Positions 1 through 11,004 of a DNA stretch of 64,000 nucleotides are shown in pieces. The position numbers and the translations under genes are program-made. The notes under the pieces are model-generated. The model did no database searches. It had not been told where the DNA came from and worked only from the letters and a program-made list of their open reading frames with translations. This DNA is from Humulus lupulus. Its lineage: Eukaryota > Streptophyta > Magnoliopsida > Rosales > Cannabaceae. The stretch lies in the NCBI RefSeq assembly GCF_963169125.1, contig NC_084793.1:46247578-46311577 (forward strand). The letters are read 5' to 3'. Each line of letters begins with the position of its first letter. Position 1 is the first letter of the stretch.

Positions 1-1111
1 GCTCGGGGGTCATTGTTAACTAACTTGTGCTTGGACCAAAGGTAAGAAAACTGCACCCAATACGTTAAATATGTGATTAGGGCTTGGCCTGGTTGTTATA
101 TATATATATTGATTAGGGCTCGGGCCCTTATGAATGAGCATGGTTATGATTATGCATGTGATTGCTTGATTAAGCATGCTTGAATACTCTGTATGTGGAT
201 AATTGTTAAATGATGTATGCATGTTTGCATTATGTGATTGAAAAACATTGATTATAAGTCAAGGGCAACAGTAGCGTGCTGAGCTCTAGTCGAAACCATT
301 AACTTATAATCAAGGGCAGCAATAGTGCGCTGAGCGCTGGTCGATATGGTTAGGCCTAATCAAGAGCGTGATATACGCTTGACCGACCCTATGGTCGTTG
401 GAAAATTAAAGCGCCAGGTACCCTGGGCCAACTCTAAGGCTGGTTATACAGAGGATAGGGCAGTGGACCCTGGGGTGACTCTATAGTCCTATATCCTAGG
501 GAAACGGGCCTCGATATGACTTATTAGTCATTTATTTAGGGCAGCAGCCCCGGGGTGACTCTATGGTCACGTGTTTAGGGTGACGGGTCCCAGTGTGACA
601 CTGTAGTCACTTATTTGAATAGAATGCATGCATGGGTAGAATTATTACTGCTAGGCATGCTTATTATGATTATGTTATATGCATTAACTGCTTATGAGAA
701 TGTTTAAGTTTTCTTGCTGAGCCTCAGCTCATGGGTGCTTTGTTGTGTAGGTAAGAGGAATGGCAAGCTGGACCAGCCATGAGTTGGAGAGCTTCGGTGG
801 CGACTTGTACATATGCGGCTGCTTGACCACCACGGCCGGGGTTTCTCAGAGGAAATAGGGTCAGACCCTATTTTGCTGCTTAGGTTGGCTGGTTGTAACT
901 TTTGAACTGTAATTAGCCTTTTAAATGTTATTTTGTGATCCCATCTACGAACATAAACATTTTAATGAAATGGTTATTCCTCTTGACCAAAAATTTTAAC
1001 CCTAAACCATTAATCATGTTTAGTTACATGTTTATGGCCAAGAGACTCTTTTAGAGAGTCTAACACTATTTAAAACATAATGTAACGGTCTTGGCTATCC
1101 AGGGCGTTACA
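1..1111 (+). repeat. 5' LTR (3' part) of Tekay-like Ty3/gypsy element C
   Basis: The left edge of the window cuts this LTR, so its start is not visible. It ends in GGGCGTTACA at 1111, followed three bases later by a tRNA-Met primer-binding site. It resembles the downstream half of the LTRs at 55200-56560 and 61790-62975: the same block around 'gtaagaaaactgcacc', short motifs with 'gtcattta'-like tails, and a conserved stretch 720-900 containing 'gtacatatgcggctgcttga'. LTRs of this family supply the promoter and polyadenylation signals. The assignment to the gag-pol at 12158-15886 is inferred from orientation and from the leader that follows. Confidence 0.85.
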
Positions 1112-1114
1112 ACA

Positions 1115-1127
1115 TGGTATTAGAGCG
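1115..1127 (+). promoter_or_regulatory. Primer-binding site of element C
   Basis: TGGTATTAGAGCG follows the LTR end after three bases. The usual plant initiator tRNA-Met site is TGGTATCAGAGC; this copy carries one C-to-T change. Confidence 0.85.
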
Positions 1128-1618
1128 TGCCAAGGTTAAGGGTTCCTAATGACTAGCTGAGCATGTACACTCACCACTAAAGACAAGCTCAGCTCAGGGT
1201 TTGGTAACTATTTATGTGATTATGTGTTTAACTGCTTAAAGAGGATATAAATACCTTATCTGCCTGCCTTATTAGGAAGCATGAGATATTCTGATAGGGC
1301 TTGGTCCTTGACTGTTGAATGATTGATAAAGACATGCTTATTAGCACTGATATTGCTTATGAATGAAAAGGAAGCACTTATTAGCGCTGTTATATGTACA
1401 TGTAAGCTAGGAAATTCTTATTAGCACTATTAAATGTTAAAGAAATGCTTATTAGCATCGTTATCTGTTTATAAATGCTAAAAACTCCTTATTAGCATCA
1501 TTACTTGCTTATAAATGTCAAGAAATGTTTATTAGCACCATGTTTGAGTATGAATATGAACCGACATGCTTATTAGCATGATTGTTGAATGTGAATGCTT
1601 GTTTATTCGGTCTTGGTC
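1128..1618 (+). repeat. Untranslated leader of element C with degenerate tandem repeats
   Basis: The stretch after the primer-binding site matches the leader of element B (56577-57000) at its start ('aaggttaagrgttcct', 'catgtacactc'). From about 1330 to 1590 it carries 5-6 degenerate units of roughly 55-60 bp, each with the core CTTATTAGCAY. No coding capacity is apparent. The leader is interrupted at 1618 by a solo LTR and resumes at 12158. Confidence 0.7.
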
Positions 1619-2809
1619 TGTAACGCGCTGGTTAGCCAAGACCGTTACATTGTGTATTTTAAGTAGTGCTTAACTCAGTAAACGAGTCACTAGGCCATAA
1701 ACATGCATCTAAATGTGATCAATGATCCAGGGTTAAAAATTTCGGTGAAAAGGAATGGATATTTCATTAAAACATTAAACTGTACATGGGATCCCATAAT
1801 AAACGTTTACAAAGTTGTTTACAGTTCCAAAAGGGTCACTACAACTCAAAAGTTGCAACCCGCCAACCTAAGCGGAAAAAATAGGGTTTAACCCTAGTTC
1901 CTCTGAGAAACCTTGGCCGTGGTGGTCAAGCGGCCACATATGTACACGTCGCCACCTAAGCTCTCTAACTCATGGCTGGTCCAGCTTTCCTTTCCCCTTA
2001 CCTGCACCACATAGCATCCGTGAGCCAAGGCCCAACAAGAAAACTTAAACATGCTCATAAGTAGTTAACAATACATTATCAAACCATAATAAGCATGCCT
2101 ACCAGTAATAACCCTACTCATGCATGCATACCATTCATATAAATGACTACAACATCATATGGGGCCAAATACCCTAAATAAATGATTAACTGATTCATAT
2201 CAGGGCCCGTTTCCCAAGTACATGACTAATAAGTCACACTGGGGCTCAGCGCCCTAGGATCTGGGACTAATAAGTCATGTCGGGGCCCATGGCCCGTTCC
2301 TCTGCATAACTAGACTTGGAGTTAGCCTAGCCTACCTGACGCTTTAGTTTTTCCATTACCATTGGGTCGGACAAGCATATAATGCGCTCCTGATTAGATC
2401 TAAACATATCGACTAGTGCTCAGCGCACTATTGTCGCCCTTGAATCATAAGTCAATGCTTTTAGACTAGTGCTCAACGCTATTGCCATCCTTGAATGATA
2501 AGTCAATGCTTTTTGACCAACAATCAACGCTATTGTCGTCCTTGACTCATAAGTCAAGCCTTTTACAATTATACAATGCTACCAGGCATTCATCACATAA
2601 CCAATATCCATATATAGAGCACTCAACATGCTTAATCAATAACTCACAGACATAATCGTAATCATGCGCAATTATAAGGGTCCAAGCCATAATTAAGTCT
2701 ATATTCAACATTCGGGCCAAGCCTTAATCATGTACATTACATAATGGGTGGATTTTTCTTACCTCAGGTCTGAGTGTAATGTAAAATAATAACGACCCTC
2801 GAGCACGAT
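1619..2809 (-). mobile_element. Solo LTR (left part), inserted in the leader of element C
   Basis: The LTR reads on the minus strand: its 3' end is here (TGTAACGCGC on the plus strand) and its 5' end is at 12152 (GGAACATTACA). Flanking 5-mers are TGGTC (1614-1618) and TGGAC (12153-12157), a target-site duplication with one mismatch. Without the 8.6-kb composite inside it, the LTR is about 1.9 kb. Related inverted LTRs lie at 16138-18406 and 28324-30612. It contains repeated 'cttga..cataagtcaa' motifs around 2440-2570. No internal region is attached, so it is a solo LTR left by LTR-LTR recombination. Confidence 0.85.
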
Positions 2810-3184
2810 TGTAACACCCCACATCACTATGGCTACTTCTTGGAATGACGACTGACCCTACAAACCAACACGAGTCTTTCTAGCGTGCTTTGTTCTCACT
2901 CGCACGCTTCCTGGGAAAACTTCCCAGGAGGTCACCCATCATTAGATTTCTCCAGGTCAAGCACGCTTAACTTTGGAGTTCTTAAGTGATGGGCTACCGA
3001 AAAGAAGATGCATCTTGTTGGCATAGGTAGTACCCATCAATCCATTTAAGTCCTCTTCAACTGTGTAGTCCCATACCTACATAGTCTTAGAATCATCACA
3101 CTTGACCTTCCCCAGGCAATGTGGGATTGCACAACTTTTTACCCAGTCTTTCCCCCTACGGATCATGGGATTCTGACTGTCACA
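2810..3184 (-). repeat. Cassandra-type TRIM LTR, left copy, carrying a 5S-like domain
   Basis: On the minus strand the LTR runs from TGTGACAGTC (3184) to GTGGGGTGTTACA (2810), about 375 bp. It contains a stretch homologous to 5S rRNA. Cassandra elements are known short non-autonomous LTR retrotransposons with 5S rRNA sequence in their LTRs, a tRNA-Met primer-binding site and almost no internal region. The copy at 11071-11412 is a close homologue in opposite orientation. This copy has about 35 bp near 3004-3045 that the right copy lacks. Confidence 0.9.
2917..2995 (-). pseudogene. 5S rRNA-like domain in the left Cassandra LTR
   Basis: Read on the minus strand it matches the 3' two thirds of plant 5S rRNA: 'gcccatcacttaagaactc', 'aaagttaagcgtgc' (A-box region, 2961-2980) and 'gatgggtgacctcctgggaag' (C-box region, 2920-2940). 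The first roughly 30 bases and the 3' stem of a real 5S rRNA are not recognisable, so this is not a 5S gene. The internal RNA polymerase III promoter boxes are largely kept. Whether they are active cannot be read from sequence. Confidence 0.85.
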
Positions 3185-3255
3185 ATCACCCTCCCTTAGG
3201 GGTCCGACGTCCTCGTCGGACACATTTTCGGCTGGCTCAAGGCTCTGATACCATC
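3185..3255 (-). other. Cassandra internal domain (PPT to PBS), left copy
   Basis: On the minus strand: primer-binding site TGGTATCAGAGCC (3253-3241), a short GC-rich palindromic stretch around 3205-3225 ('gtccgacgtcctcgtcggac' on the plus strand), and the polypurine tract TAAGGGAGGGTGAT (3198-3185) directly before the LTR. The internal domain is only about 70 bp, as in Cassandra. Upstream of the primer-binding site, where a Cassandra 5' LTR should end, a different LTR ends instead, two bases away at 3256. Confidence 0.85.
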
Positions 3256-6034
3256 TGTGATGCCCCTAATGTAGGGTACGTCTGCCACATACTCGTAATT
3301 CCAAGGTTTACGAGTATGTTAAGCACTTGACCAAATGAATTAAATAAAATAATACTAAGAAATACATAAAAATTTAAAACTTTTATATAAATTTATTAAT
3401 AGAAATTATTACACATATGAATACTTTAAGTTTAATGTAGCAACATGAAAAACCCTAAACCACTGTTGCATTGCTACTGAGTCCGTGCACCTCAAGTTGC
3501 TCAACATCTAAAGCCACACCTGGAAAAATGTTGGAAAATAACATAATGAGTTAACGCTCAGTAAGTAAATCTCATGCATACACATACACATGAATGTTGT
3601 GAGTTTGAAGTGCACATATACTAATATGTTGACTTATATACTTATGCATTTCATTTATTGCTCATGCACTTTCAAACTTTTCTTTTGTGCTTTTTCTCTT
3701 TTTACTTTCACATTGTTATGGGCCTGTTATCTTATGTTCACACTGTTCGATTTAGCCAATGCCTATAGGGCTTGTTACACATATAATATAAAATCCCATG
3801 GATTCTCCTCCGACTAGCCATCATCACAGCTGGGCTCATCGTATTACTCATTTCATCGTTGCCATAGCTGCCATACTTATTACACATAAATGGAGGAGAA
3901 AGACGGGAACATGGCAAACATATTTGAATGGTCAACTTTGACCTAGCCCACACTAGTGGGCAGCCACTATAAGCCTTAAAGACCACCGTCTTCTTTACTG
4001 AACTTACTTAATTGCTTTATCGAAACAGTGGCACCGTTTTTAAACATCTTATTATCACTTTGCTTAAGCATTGTGTCATTAAAATGTTTAACCTTGCATA
4101 AGACTTTTCAAGGCATTTCATAACTTTTCTCATATTCTTATGCATGGTCTTATATCACATAATTGTACATGCCATGCATACATGCTGATGTTGAAATGCC
4201 AATGTTCATGTTCATGATTCATGTTTGATGGTATTCAATCAAGGCATTGTATCACATCTCATATAACTCAAAACATATTTAGTCATAGTAAATGAAGCTT
4301 TGGGTTGGTGGCATTGTTATACCTTAACGTAGAGTTATGGCTCAGGTCTAAGGTTTCCAACCTAAAAACTTAAAGGTTTCCTATATCATAACATGTAACA
4401 AAATCATGAACATAAAATGTAATCCGCATATTCATCAACATGAGAACACATAGTTGCACATAACTCAGATCAAACTTAACCAATTAAGACAACTTTCACA
4501 TATCACGAAATTCATCTATTATATATCATATAATCCATTATGATATACATACCACACATAACTCATATAACCATTTATCACATACTCATCATATGCATCT
4601 TCATCCCATACTTAACACAATTGACATACACAATCAATGTAACATATCACATTTAACCACAAAATGTGAAATTTACTTACCTTAGGTCCTTAGCTTATTT
4701 TAAAACTGCTCACCAAGAGTTAATCAATCCAATCCATACAGATCCTATTCAAGGTACATCATTTATTAAATTCTATAAAAATCGTAAATATACACTATTG
4801 ATGGTGTTTATTAACAATACCAGAAACCACATAAATGATAATAATAATTATTATCATCATAGTGGTAATACTCTTCATGCATCATAATCCTCTTTACAAA
4901 ACACTGCTTTAGGCCTTACTCATAATATAATGTATTTTTATGATACATTAATAATAATAATAATTTTCATCTATAAATAAACTTATTTCAATATTAATAA
5001 CAAAAACCTCAATAACAATACATATGTGAATGTATATATTCAAATAGTCACTTTATAAAAGAAAACATATTTTTAACATAAAATTGTAGTAATCGATATA
5101 ATGATAATAATATAAATATAAATATTTATATTATTATTAATTAGTCATAATATCAATCCCAGTGATATAATAAATATACTTTCTCCAAAATTTACTGGTC
5201 TTACAAATATCAATAACTGAAAGAAACTAATATTTGATATTATTTTAATATTCAAATATTAACGAAAATATTAATATACAATAATAATGGTTAAATAATA
5301 GGTTTACAATAAATCACACTTTTCATATATATACATGAAATTATATTATTGATTTACTTAACAAAATAATATCAATAATAATTAAAATTAATTAATCATA
5401 ATAATTTCCATATTAATAGAAAATCAATTAAATATGTCTTTTTAAAATTTATTAATTTTTTTATTATTTTCTATAAAATTAGGCAACACAACAACTATAA
5501 AATGGACAAATCCAAAATCAAAACCTGTATACAAAAAAATACATATAATCCCAGACATCCAGTATAGTTATAGAAAATATTCAGTACATCAAGATATATA
5601 AATATATACTATAAATACGCATAATAACAATGATTCTAATTAATCACAATATAGGTCAAAGAAATTATACCACAATGATCGGGTTTCACAACAAGTCAAA
5701 CGATGATTTTCTGAAACTCAAAACGAACTCCGGAACCTCGAACACTAAGTTTCGACCATCGATCTACGGTGGATCGCGGTGGCTCGTGGTGGGCCCACCA
5801 CCCAAATATGGTAGATGTAGGAACAATTTATTGGGTTTTGAAGCCCACAACACAAGGAACACAATGGTGGTGACAGATCGACAAACAGATGCTCGAGGTG
5901 GCTGAATCGCAACTTAGAAGTCACGCGGTGGCGGAACTTAAATCGACCGATTAAGGTGTTTAATCGGCGAGTGCCATAAAAATTCATAGTTCGGAGGCCT
6001 CTGAAACCAACGGTCCGGCGCGTGGCTATATGTG

Positions 6035-8051
6035 TGTAACGACCCAACTTATTCTATAGTTTGGACCATTAATAACTACTATTCATATAGACTAATCTTA
6101 CGAAAAATTACATACAAAATAGTCGTAATTTTATTAAAAACTGTAAAACCAAGGTTAAAATACATAAAACTCTGATTAGGATATGGGATCCCATTGTTTT
6201 GAAAATAAAACAAAACATAACTTAAATAAATTGGTTACAAAATTAAGTGTGGAAATACATAGAAATCATAATTAAAAAGTCTTAAACAACTTCATCCTCG
6301 AATCGTTCACGCAGTCCACCGACTTCATTCTCCCTCAATACACAATCCCAAGCTGCCAAGAATCTTCCCGCCGCCATACTATTTTCCTGCACATATAAAA
6401 CAAAGGAATGAGCCTAATGCCCAGCAAGGAAAATCTACTACAAGCATGAAACATATACATAAACATAAACTATAAACTATAAACTATAATCATATGACTA
6501 TATAAATACAACATCTATTACAATGGCCATCATACTTCTTGGGACTTGCTAGCTGAGCAATCATATGCCCATAAATTTACGGGGCTAGTTATCTAAACAA
6601 GTCATATAAATTTATGGGGCTTGTTATCTAAACAATCATATGCCCAAGGAATCTACTATTGGGACTTGTTATTTAAACAAGTAATATATTTTTTATCTGA
6701 ACAAATTATGTGATTGTTATCCAAACAATTCATATACTAAAACAACTAAAAACACATCATACTTATAACATAAACATATATCAACAACATAAAAGCATAC
6801 AAATCTATCCTATTTTCCTTACCAAAAACCGGGATGTGAGAACAAGATCGGGACTTTGGAACACTCCTAAAAACCATTAATAGAAAGGTGAGTATTCTAA
6901 AAGAAAGAGATGAAAAGGAATGAACTAAAACCACCGAGAATATACTTACCGACAAGAAACCTCAAGTTCAAAGAACTTAGATGCCTAACCAAGAATAGAG
7001 AATACTAAGTTAGGATTTGAGTAGAGAAGAACTATAAGAACTAATGAAACAATACAGAAAGGAACTAGAATAGGAATACCTTTGAATTCCTCTATGACCA
7101 AACTACACCTCGAAACTGAAATACACTATAAACCTTACTTCCCAAGTATTTATTAAGCTTATAATGATAATGCTTATAACCCCAACCCAAGTGTTTAGCA
7201 CTCCAAAGTAAACCTAGCAGCTTGTAGACTCTGAACTCAGCTTGATGAATGAAGAAATGGCTGGGTACTAGGTCCTATTTATAGAGTTCAAGAATGAAAA
7301 GATCTTCATTTAGCTTGAATAAAATAATGGCTTTTTAATTGAAAAACATTTGAATAATCGTTCAGCAGAGGTTGAAGACTCGGTCAAAAATATTCTGGAC
7401 TTATCAAGAGGTTAAGGATTAAAATGAGCTCGGTTTCAAAATCATTCAAAATTTATGCCCTAGGGCCGATATATCGCCTACCATAGGCGATATATCAGTT
7501 GGGCTCATATTCCCAAGGCTCGTCGAAATGGTCGTGCGAAGTTACGTGTTTTCCATATCCCCGTATGGCGATATATCGCCCGCTAGAGCTGCGATATATC
7601 GACATACGCTGAAATATTATACACGTAATTACCATTTTTCAGCCTAATTTGAATTGAGTAAACAACCTTGACTAAGTCCTTTAACGATTTCAAAGCTACT
7701 GGCAGACCCTAGGATTTTCAAATATTACTCTTAATAAGCGTATTCCTCAAAAATACTTAATTTCTCATTAAACATACACATGACAAGTGTTAACATCTTA
7801 TTGGGTCTATCTAAACCTTATAGTATAATACATATCATCTTCATAATCAGTCATATTAATCAAACCTTAGGTTATAATTAATATTCTTAAACTATAGGTT
7901 AAACTTATAAAATCTACAAGTGTTGCTACGAGTGTCCAACTAAGTCCCGGCTTGAACCAAAATCCACAGTAATAAACATACTACAACTACTACTAGCTAT
8001 TACTATTACTACTACTATCTAACTAGCTAAGTAAAGTTCTTGGACTCTACA
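6035..8051 (-). mobile_element. Solo LTR (2017 bp), TSD ATGTG
   Basis: Ends are TGTAACGACCC (6035) and GGACTCTACA (8051), flanked by ATGTG at 6030-6034 and 8052-8056. It is the inverted homologue of the solo LTR at 39884-41883. A TATA box (TATAAATAG on the minus strand, 7275-7283) marks its promoter and orientation. Around 7467-7601 it has four near-identical palindromes of the form CGATATATCG. It carries no coding sequence; the ORFs that cross it are chance. Confidence 0.92.
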
Positions 8052-8098
8052 ATGTGGCGGCCGAAAAGTGGCCGTTCGTTGTCGGACATAGTAGCACA

Positions 8099-8152
8099 CA
8101 AAGAGGAAAAAGAGAGAGAAAGAAAGAGGAAGAGAAGGAGAGAGAAAGAAAT
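8099..8152 (+). repeat. GA-rich purine tract in the LTR of element G
   Basis: About 50 bp consisting almost only of G and A ('agagagaaagaaagaggaag'). On the sense strand of the LTR it is a CT-rich leader-like tract. It is low-complexity sequence and not coding. Confidence 0.7.
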
Positions 8153-8493
8153 GGAAATTTTTTTAGGGGAGAGAGAGGCTACGGGAAAATAAGGCTGAAG
8201 CCTTTTTAAAAAAAATTACATTTGGACCCCAAAATATTAAAATTCTTTTCAAATAAGCCCTTTAACAAAACTTTCTTAATTTTATAAAAATTCCCAATTA
8301 AAATTATATGACATTTGGGTCCAATACTTGACTACTCAAGTTTCTCTCTCTCTTTAATCTCGTTAATATCATAAATCATGTTTTAAACACTATTTTTCCA
8401 TTACTATTTCTTAAATTTGTAAACTTATACATTTTATGTATTGAAACTCTGATTTAAAATAAAAAATGTATTATGAAAATGTTGGGTGTTACA

Positions 8494-8510
8494 ATCCTTC
8501 CCCCGTTAAA
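8494..8510 (-). promoter_or_regulatory. Polypurine tract of element G
   Basis: On the minus strand AACGGGGGAAGGAT directly precedes the LTR start at 8493. Polypurine tracts prime plus-strand DNA synthesis. It shows that element G's internal 3' region lies at higher coordinates. Confidence 0.75.
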
Positions 8511-9720
8511 ATAATTTCGTCCTCAAAATTTCAAAATAAATTGGATAGTCGGAGAAGAAAATCTACGATTTCTAATAAGCAGAACAACATCATACTGCAC
8601 AAGGTTTTATACACAACACTTACTTTCACCCTGGAAAACAAAACTTATTCTTGGCTTGTAATCCTTATCATATATAAAAAGACAAGGATGTATAAACACC
8701 TCACATGTGGATTACAATATGAAAAGAAAGGAAAAGAGCTATAACAAGAGTATAAATTACAATGAATGTATATGACAATACAAAGGAATCCTCATCATCT
8801 ATACTTTTGTACACATACCACACAGCGTAAGAAGAGAAAACAACAATCATCATGAAAACATCCATGGCATTCATCTTTTATAGTCAATTTTAAAGCAGAT
8901 GCAATTGACTGGTTATACCTTGATGATAGAGGCTAAATTGAACAACAAGTTTGTTCAATAAAGAGTTTATTGGCATAAAAAAAATTTGATAAATAGAAAA
9001 CAAATGTATAGCCAATGAAGATTAGTCTTTTAAACCAAGTCTCTGTGAAGCCCTTTCGTTGTCAAAATCAACTTCTTGCCCTGAATGAGAAATAGTGAGA
9101 TAGGCCATCCATTAGGTACCAATTCAGAAAAGCCTGACTCTCATTCTTTCTCTAAGAAAACATTTAAAAATCAAAATTGTTTCCAAATGTATAAAAATAA
9201 TAAGGGGCTTTTTGATACTATGCTAGAATGCAAATAACCGCATACTTAGCTTAGTAACCTATCATTGAATAAAACATGGGACAAGTCTTAATTGACATAT
9301 CCACCACCCCATTCACGCAAAATATTTTCCACATATCTAACAAGATAGGCGTGTCAAATTTCAACACCTATACCAATAATACTCAGTCATCACTTCACAC
9401 AAGAAATGCATTAACTTACTTTTAGAATAATGTAGATGAACACTATAATTTAATCGCTGAAAGTAATTCACACTACAGAGTAATTCAGTAATTAACATCT
9501 ATCACCTCGATTCATTCAACAATTCACAAACTGTTTCCATGTTCAAATTAGGATCACAAAATCAATAGAAGTGATTCCTTTGTTGACAACATTTAATAAG
9601 TTTGACTTTCGCCATCAGAGAGAATAGTGTAATACATATTAGACAAAATAAAATATGTGATATCTATCTAGAAAACAACCAGATTCTAGGATCCAATGAC
9701 CCAAAAATTTAACACATGTT
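8511..9720. other. Non-coding stretch between the PPT of G and the antisense ORF
   Basis: The first 40 bases read on the minus strand as the chromoviral pol-end signature ('gaggacgaaatt'). Beyond about 8560 I recognise no domain on either strand. The composition is AT-rich with scattered short ORFs. It may be the 3' untranslated region of G or the promoter region of the plus-strand ORF at 9825. Confidence 0.4.
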
Positions 9721-9721
9721 T

Positions 9722-9729
9722 CTATAAAT
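9722..9729 (+). promoter_or_regulatory. TATA box upstream of the ORF at 9825
   Basis: 'ctataaata' lies about 100 bp before the ATG. A C/A-rich segment follows at the usual distance for a plant start site ('catcacatacacac', 9737-9750). The placement is plausible but unproven. Confidence 0.45.
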
Positions 9730-9824
9730 AAAATCCATCACATACACACTAGAACACAATAAATCTCAAGCTTTTGAAAACCAAATCATTCTTACTTCCT
9801 TTCATTTCCCAAGCTAAGCAATAC

Positions 9825-10472
9825 ATGGCATCCTCATCATCTCGAATGAACTTAGACCTAACCTTAGCTTTACCTGAGCCAACTCTACCCACTTTCGAAC
9901 CTTCGCCAAAAATTTCTGAATCCCTACCACAGCCAATGGTGTATCCTACTGTAAACATCCCAGAACAAAAGACTCAATTTCCCAAAGTTTGGCTTCCCAA
10001 ATTTTACTCTGATACTGGCCTTGTCATAGTGGAGGATTCAGTTATGCTCAATAACAAGGTGGCCGTTAGTATAGGTCAAAGCATGCTCACCCCTAAAGAC
10101 CAAACAATTTTATCCCATAGGTCAGACCTACAAGCTGTAAAAGATTCCTTAGTCTTTACCATTCAGGCTGCAGCATCGGTCTCAAACCTAGGCCAACGAG
10201 TTCTTGCAAGAGCACAAGAGGTTAACCACTTGAAAAGGTATATAGAAACGCAAAAACAATAGATGCTAACCATTAGAAAGGTCAACAAGAGATTGACTCG
10301 AGAGAACAAGAAGTTGGTTAAGGAGAATGGGCCTTTAACTAAACTTGTGGCTAACTACTCAACCGATATGAAGGAAAAATATCAGACACTTCAAACTACT
10401 GGGAATAACCTTATAGTTGAACACCGAAAGTTGATCATCGAGGTAGAACGTGTCCATAACCCCAATCCTTAA
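9825..10472 (+). pseudogene. Unrecognised coiled-coil protein ORF, one internal stop
   Basis: The first good start is the ATG at 9825 (MASSSSRMNLDLTLALPEP). Frame 3 stays open to a TAG at 10260-10262, continues at once with ATG in the same frame, and ends at 10472, giving 215 residues if read through. Residues 15-60 are proline-rich. Residues 145-200 are charged with heptad-like spacing (LTRENKKLVKENGPLTKLV), suggesting a coiled coil. The internal stop follows CAA and could be a CAG-to-TAG change. I do not recognise the family. It runs antisense to element G between its pol end and 3' LTR. Antisense additional ORFs in this position are established for some plant Ty3/gypsy elements such as Grande. 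A captured host gene is the alternative. Confidence 0.5.
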
Positions 10473-10918
10473 TGTGACTCCCAAAATTTTTAAATGTATT
10501 ACGTACTTTTTTATATATATATTACTGTTTTCTAATTCCACTAAAGTTTCTTATTGTGTGTGCTCTCAACGACAACTTAAAACTCTGCTCTCCAAAGCAC
10601 TAACCTGACATATTAACCATTTAACATACTAACTGAACTGATAGGCCACTTTAAAAGCTTGATAATATCAAATAACAACCCAAACATCAACATCGATAAA
10701 TCATCATTTACTTATCACATCAATAATAAATGCATGCATTCAGATAAATAACAAATTTTAGTTTCTCTACCAAGTATAGGAAAAATCATTTAATCCAAAC
10801 TCATACTTATATCATGGAAAATCAAACACACAATGAGTTTCTAATACAATTATACAACATCATTAACATACATTAGCTAAAATATTGATAGATTATACTA
10901 ACCATTCATGTGTGGCTT
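10473..10918. other. AT-rich non-coding stretch after the ORF
   Basis: This is 3'-UTR-like sequence after the stop, with a TA run (10513-10525). It has no recognisable gene. Immediately before the U6 start at 10919 there is no plant upstream sequence element (TCCCACATCG-like) at the spacing needed for a U6 promoter. Confidence 0.4.
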
Positions 10919-11004
10919 GTCTTTGGGGACATCCGATAAAATTGGAACGATACAAAGAAGCATGGCCCCTGCGCAAGGATGACACGCACAAATTGAGAAA
11001 TGGT
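10919..11004 (+). pseudogene. U6: U6 spliceosomal snRNA pseudogene, fused to Cassandra
   Basis: The segment matches plant U6 snRNA almost end to end: 'ggggacatccgataaaattg', 'catggcccctgcgcaaggat' and 'gacacgcacaaattgagaaa' are all present. Differences from U6: a shortened 5' stem (GTCTTTGGGGAC), the essential ACAGAGA box changed to ACAAAGA, the following ATTAG deleted, and C-to-T in 'caaatcgag'. It stops at AAATGGT, where the Cassandra primer-binding site (TGGTATC) begins, so the two share TGGT. There is no 3' T-run and no U6 promoter upstream. It is a retro-copied, non-functional U6, and the junction looks like a template switch. Confidence 0.92.

Larger units (their letters stand above)
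3256..8493 (-). repeat. Foreign LTR (element G), interrupted by a solo LTR
   Basis: On the minus strand it begins with TGTAACACCCAAC at 8493, right after a polypurine tract, and ends in AGGGGCATCACA at 3256, two bases before a tRNA-Met primer-binding site. Without the 2017-bp insertion at 6035-8051 (and its 5-bp duplication) it is about 3.2 kb. The upstream text (minus strand 8545-8494, 'attttgaggacgaaatt' then 'acgggggaaggat') is typical of the pol end and PPT of Tekay/Del chromoviruses. The part 4450-5600 is very AT-rich and I see nothing coding in it. The LTR lies between a PPT and a PBS instead of having a target site on one side, which is the arrangement of a one-LTR circle or tandem junction. 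Confidence 0.75.

Noticed and set aside
1330..1590. CRISPR-like array of short repeats
   Set aside because: Repeats are degenerate, spacing is irregular, and the context is a plant retroelement leader.
2917..2995. Functional 5S rRNA gene
   Set aside because: Only the central and 3' part matches, and it lies inside an LTR with PBS and PPT next to it. This is the known Cassandra organisation.
3590..5905. ORFs in the AT-rich LTR of element G
   Set aside because: Short, without start context or motif, and located inside an LTR.
10919..11004. Functional U6 snRNA gene
   Set aside because: The ACAGAGA box is mutated, five bases are deleted, the 3' T-run is missing and no U6 promoter elements lie upstream.
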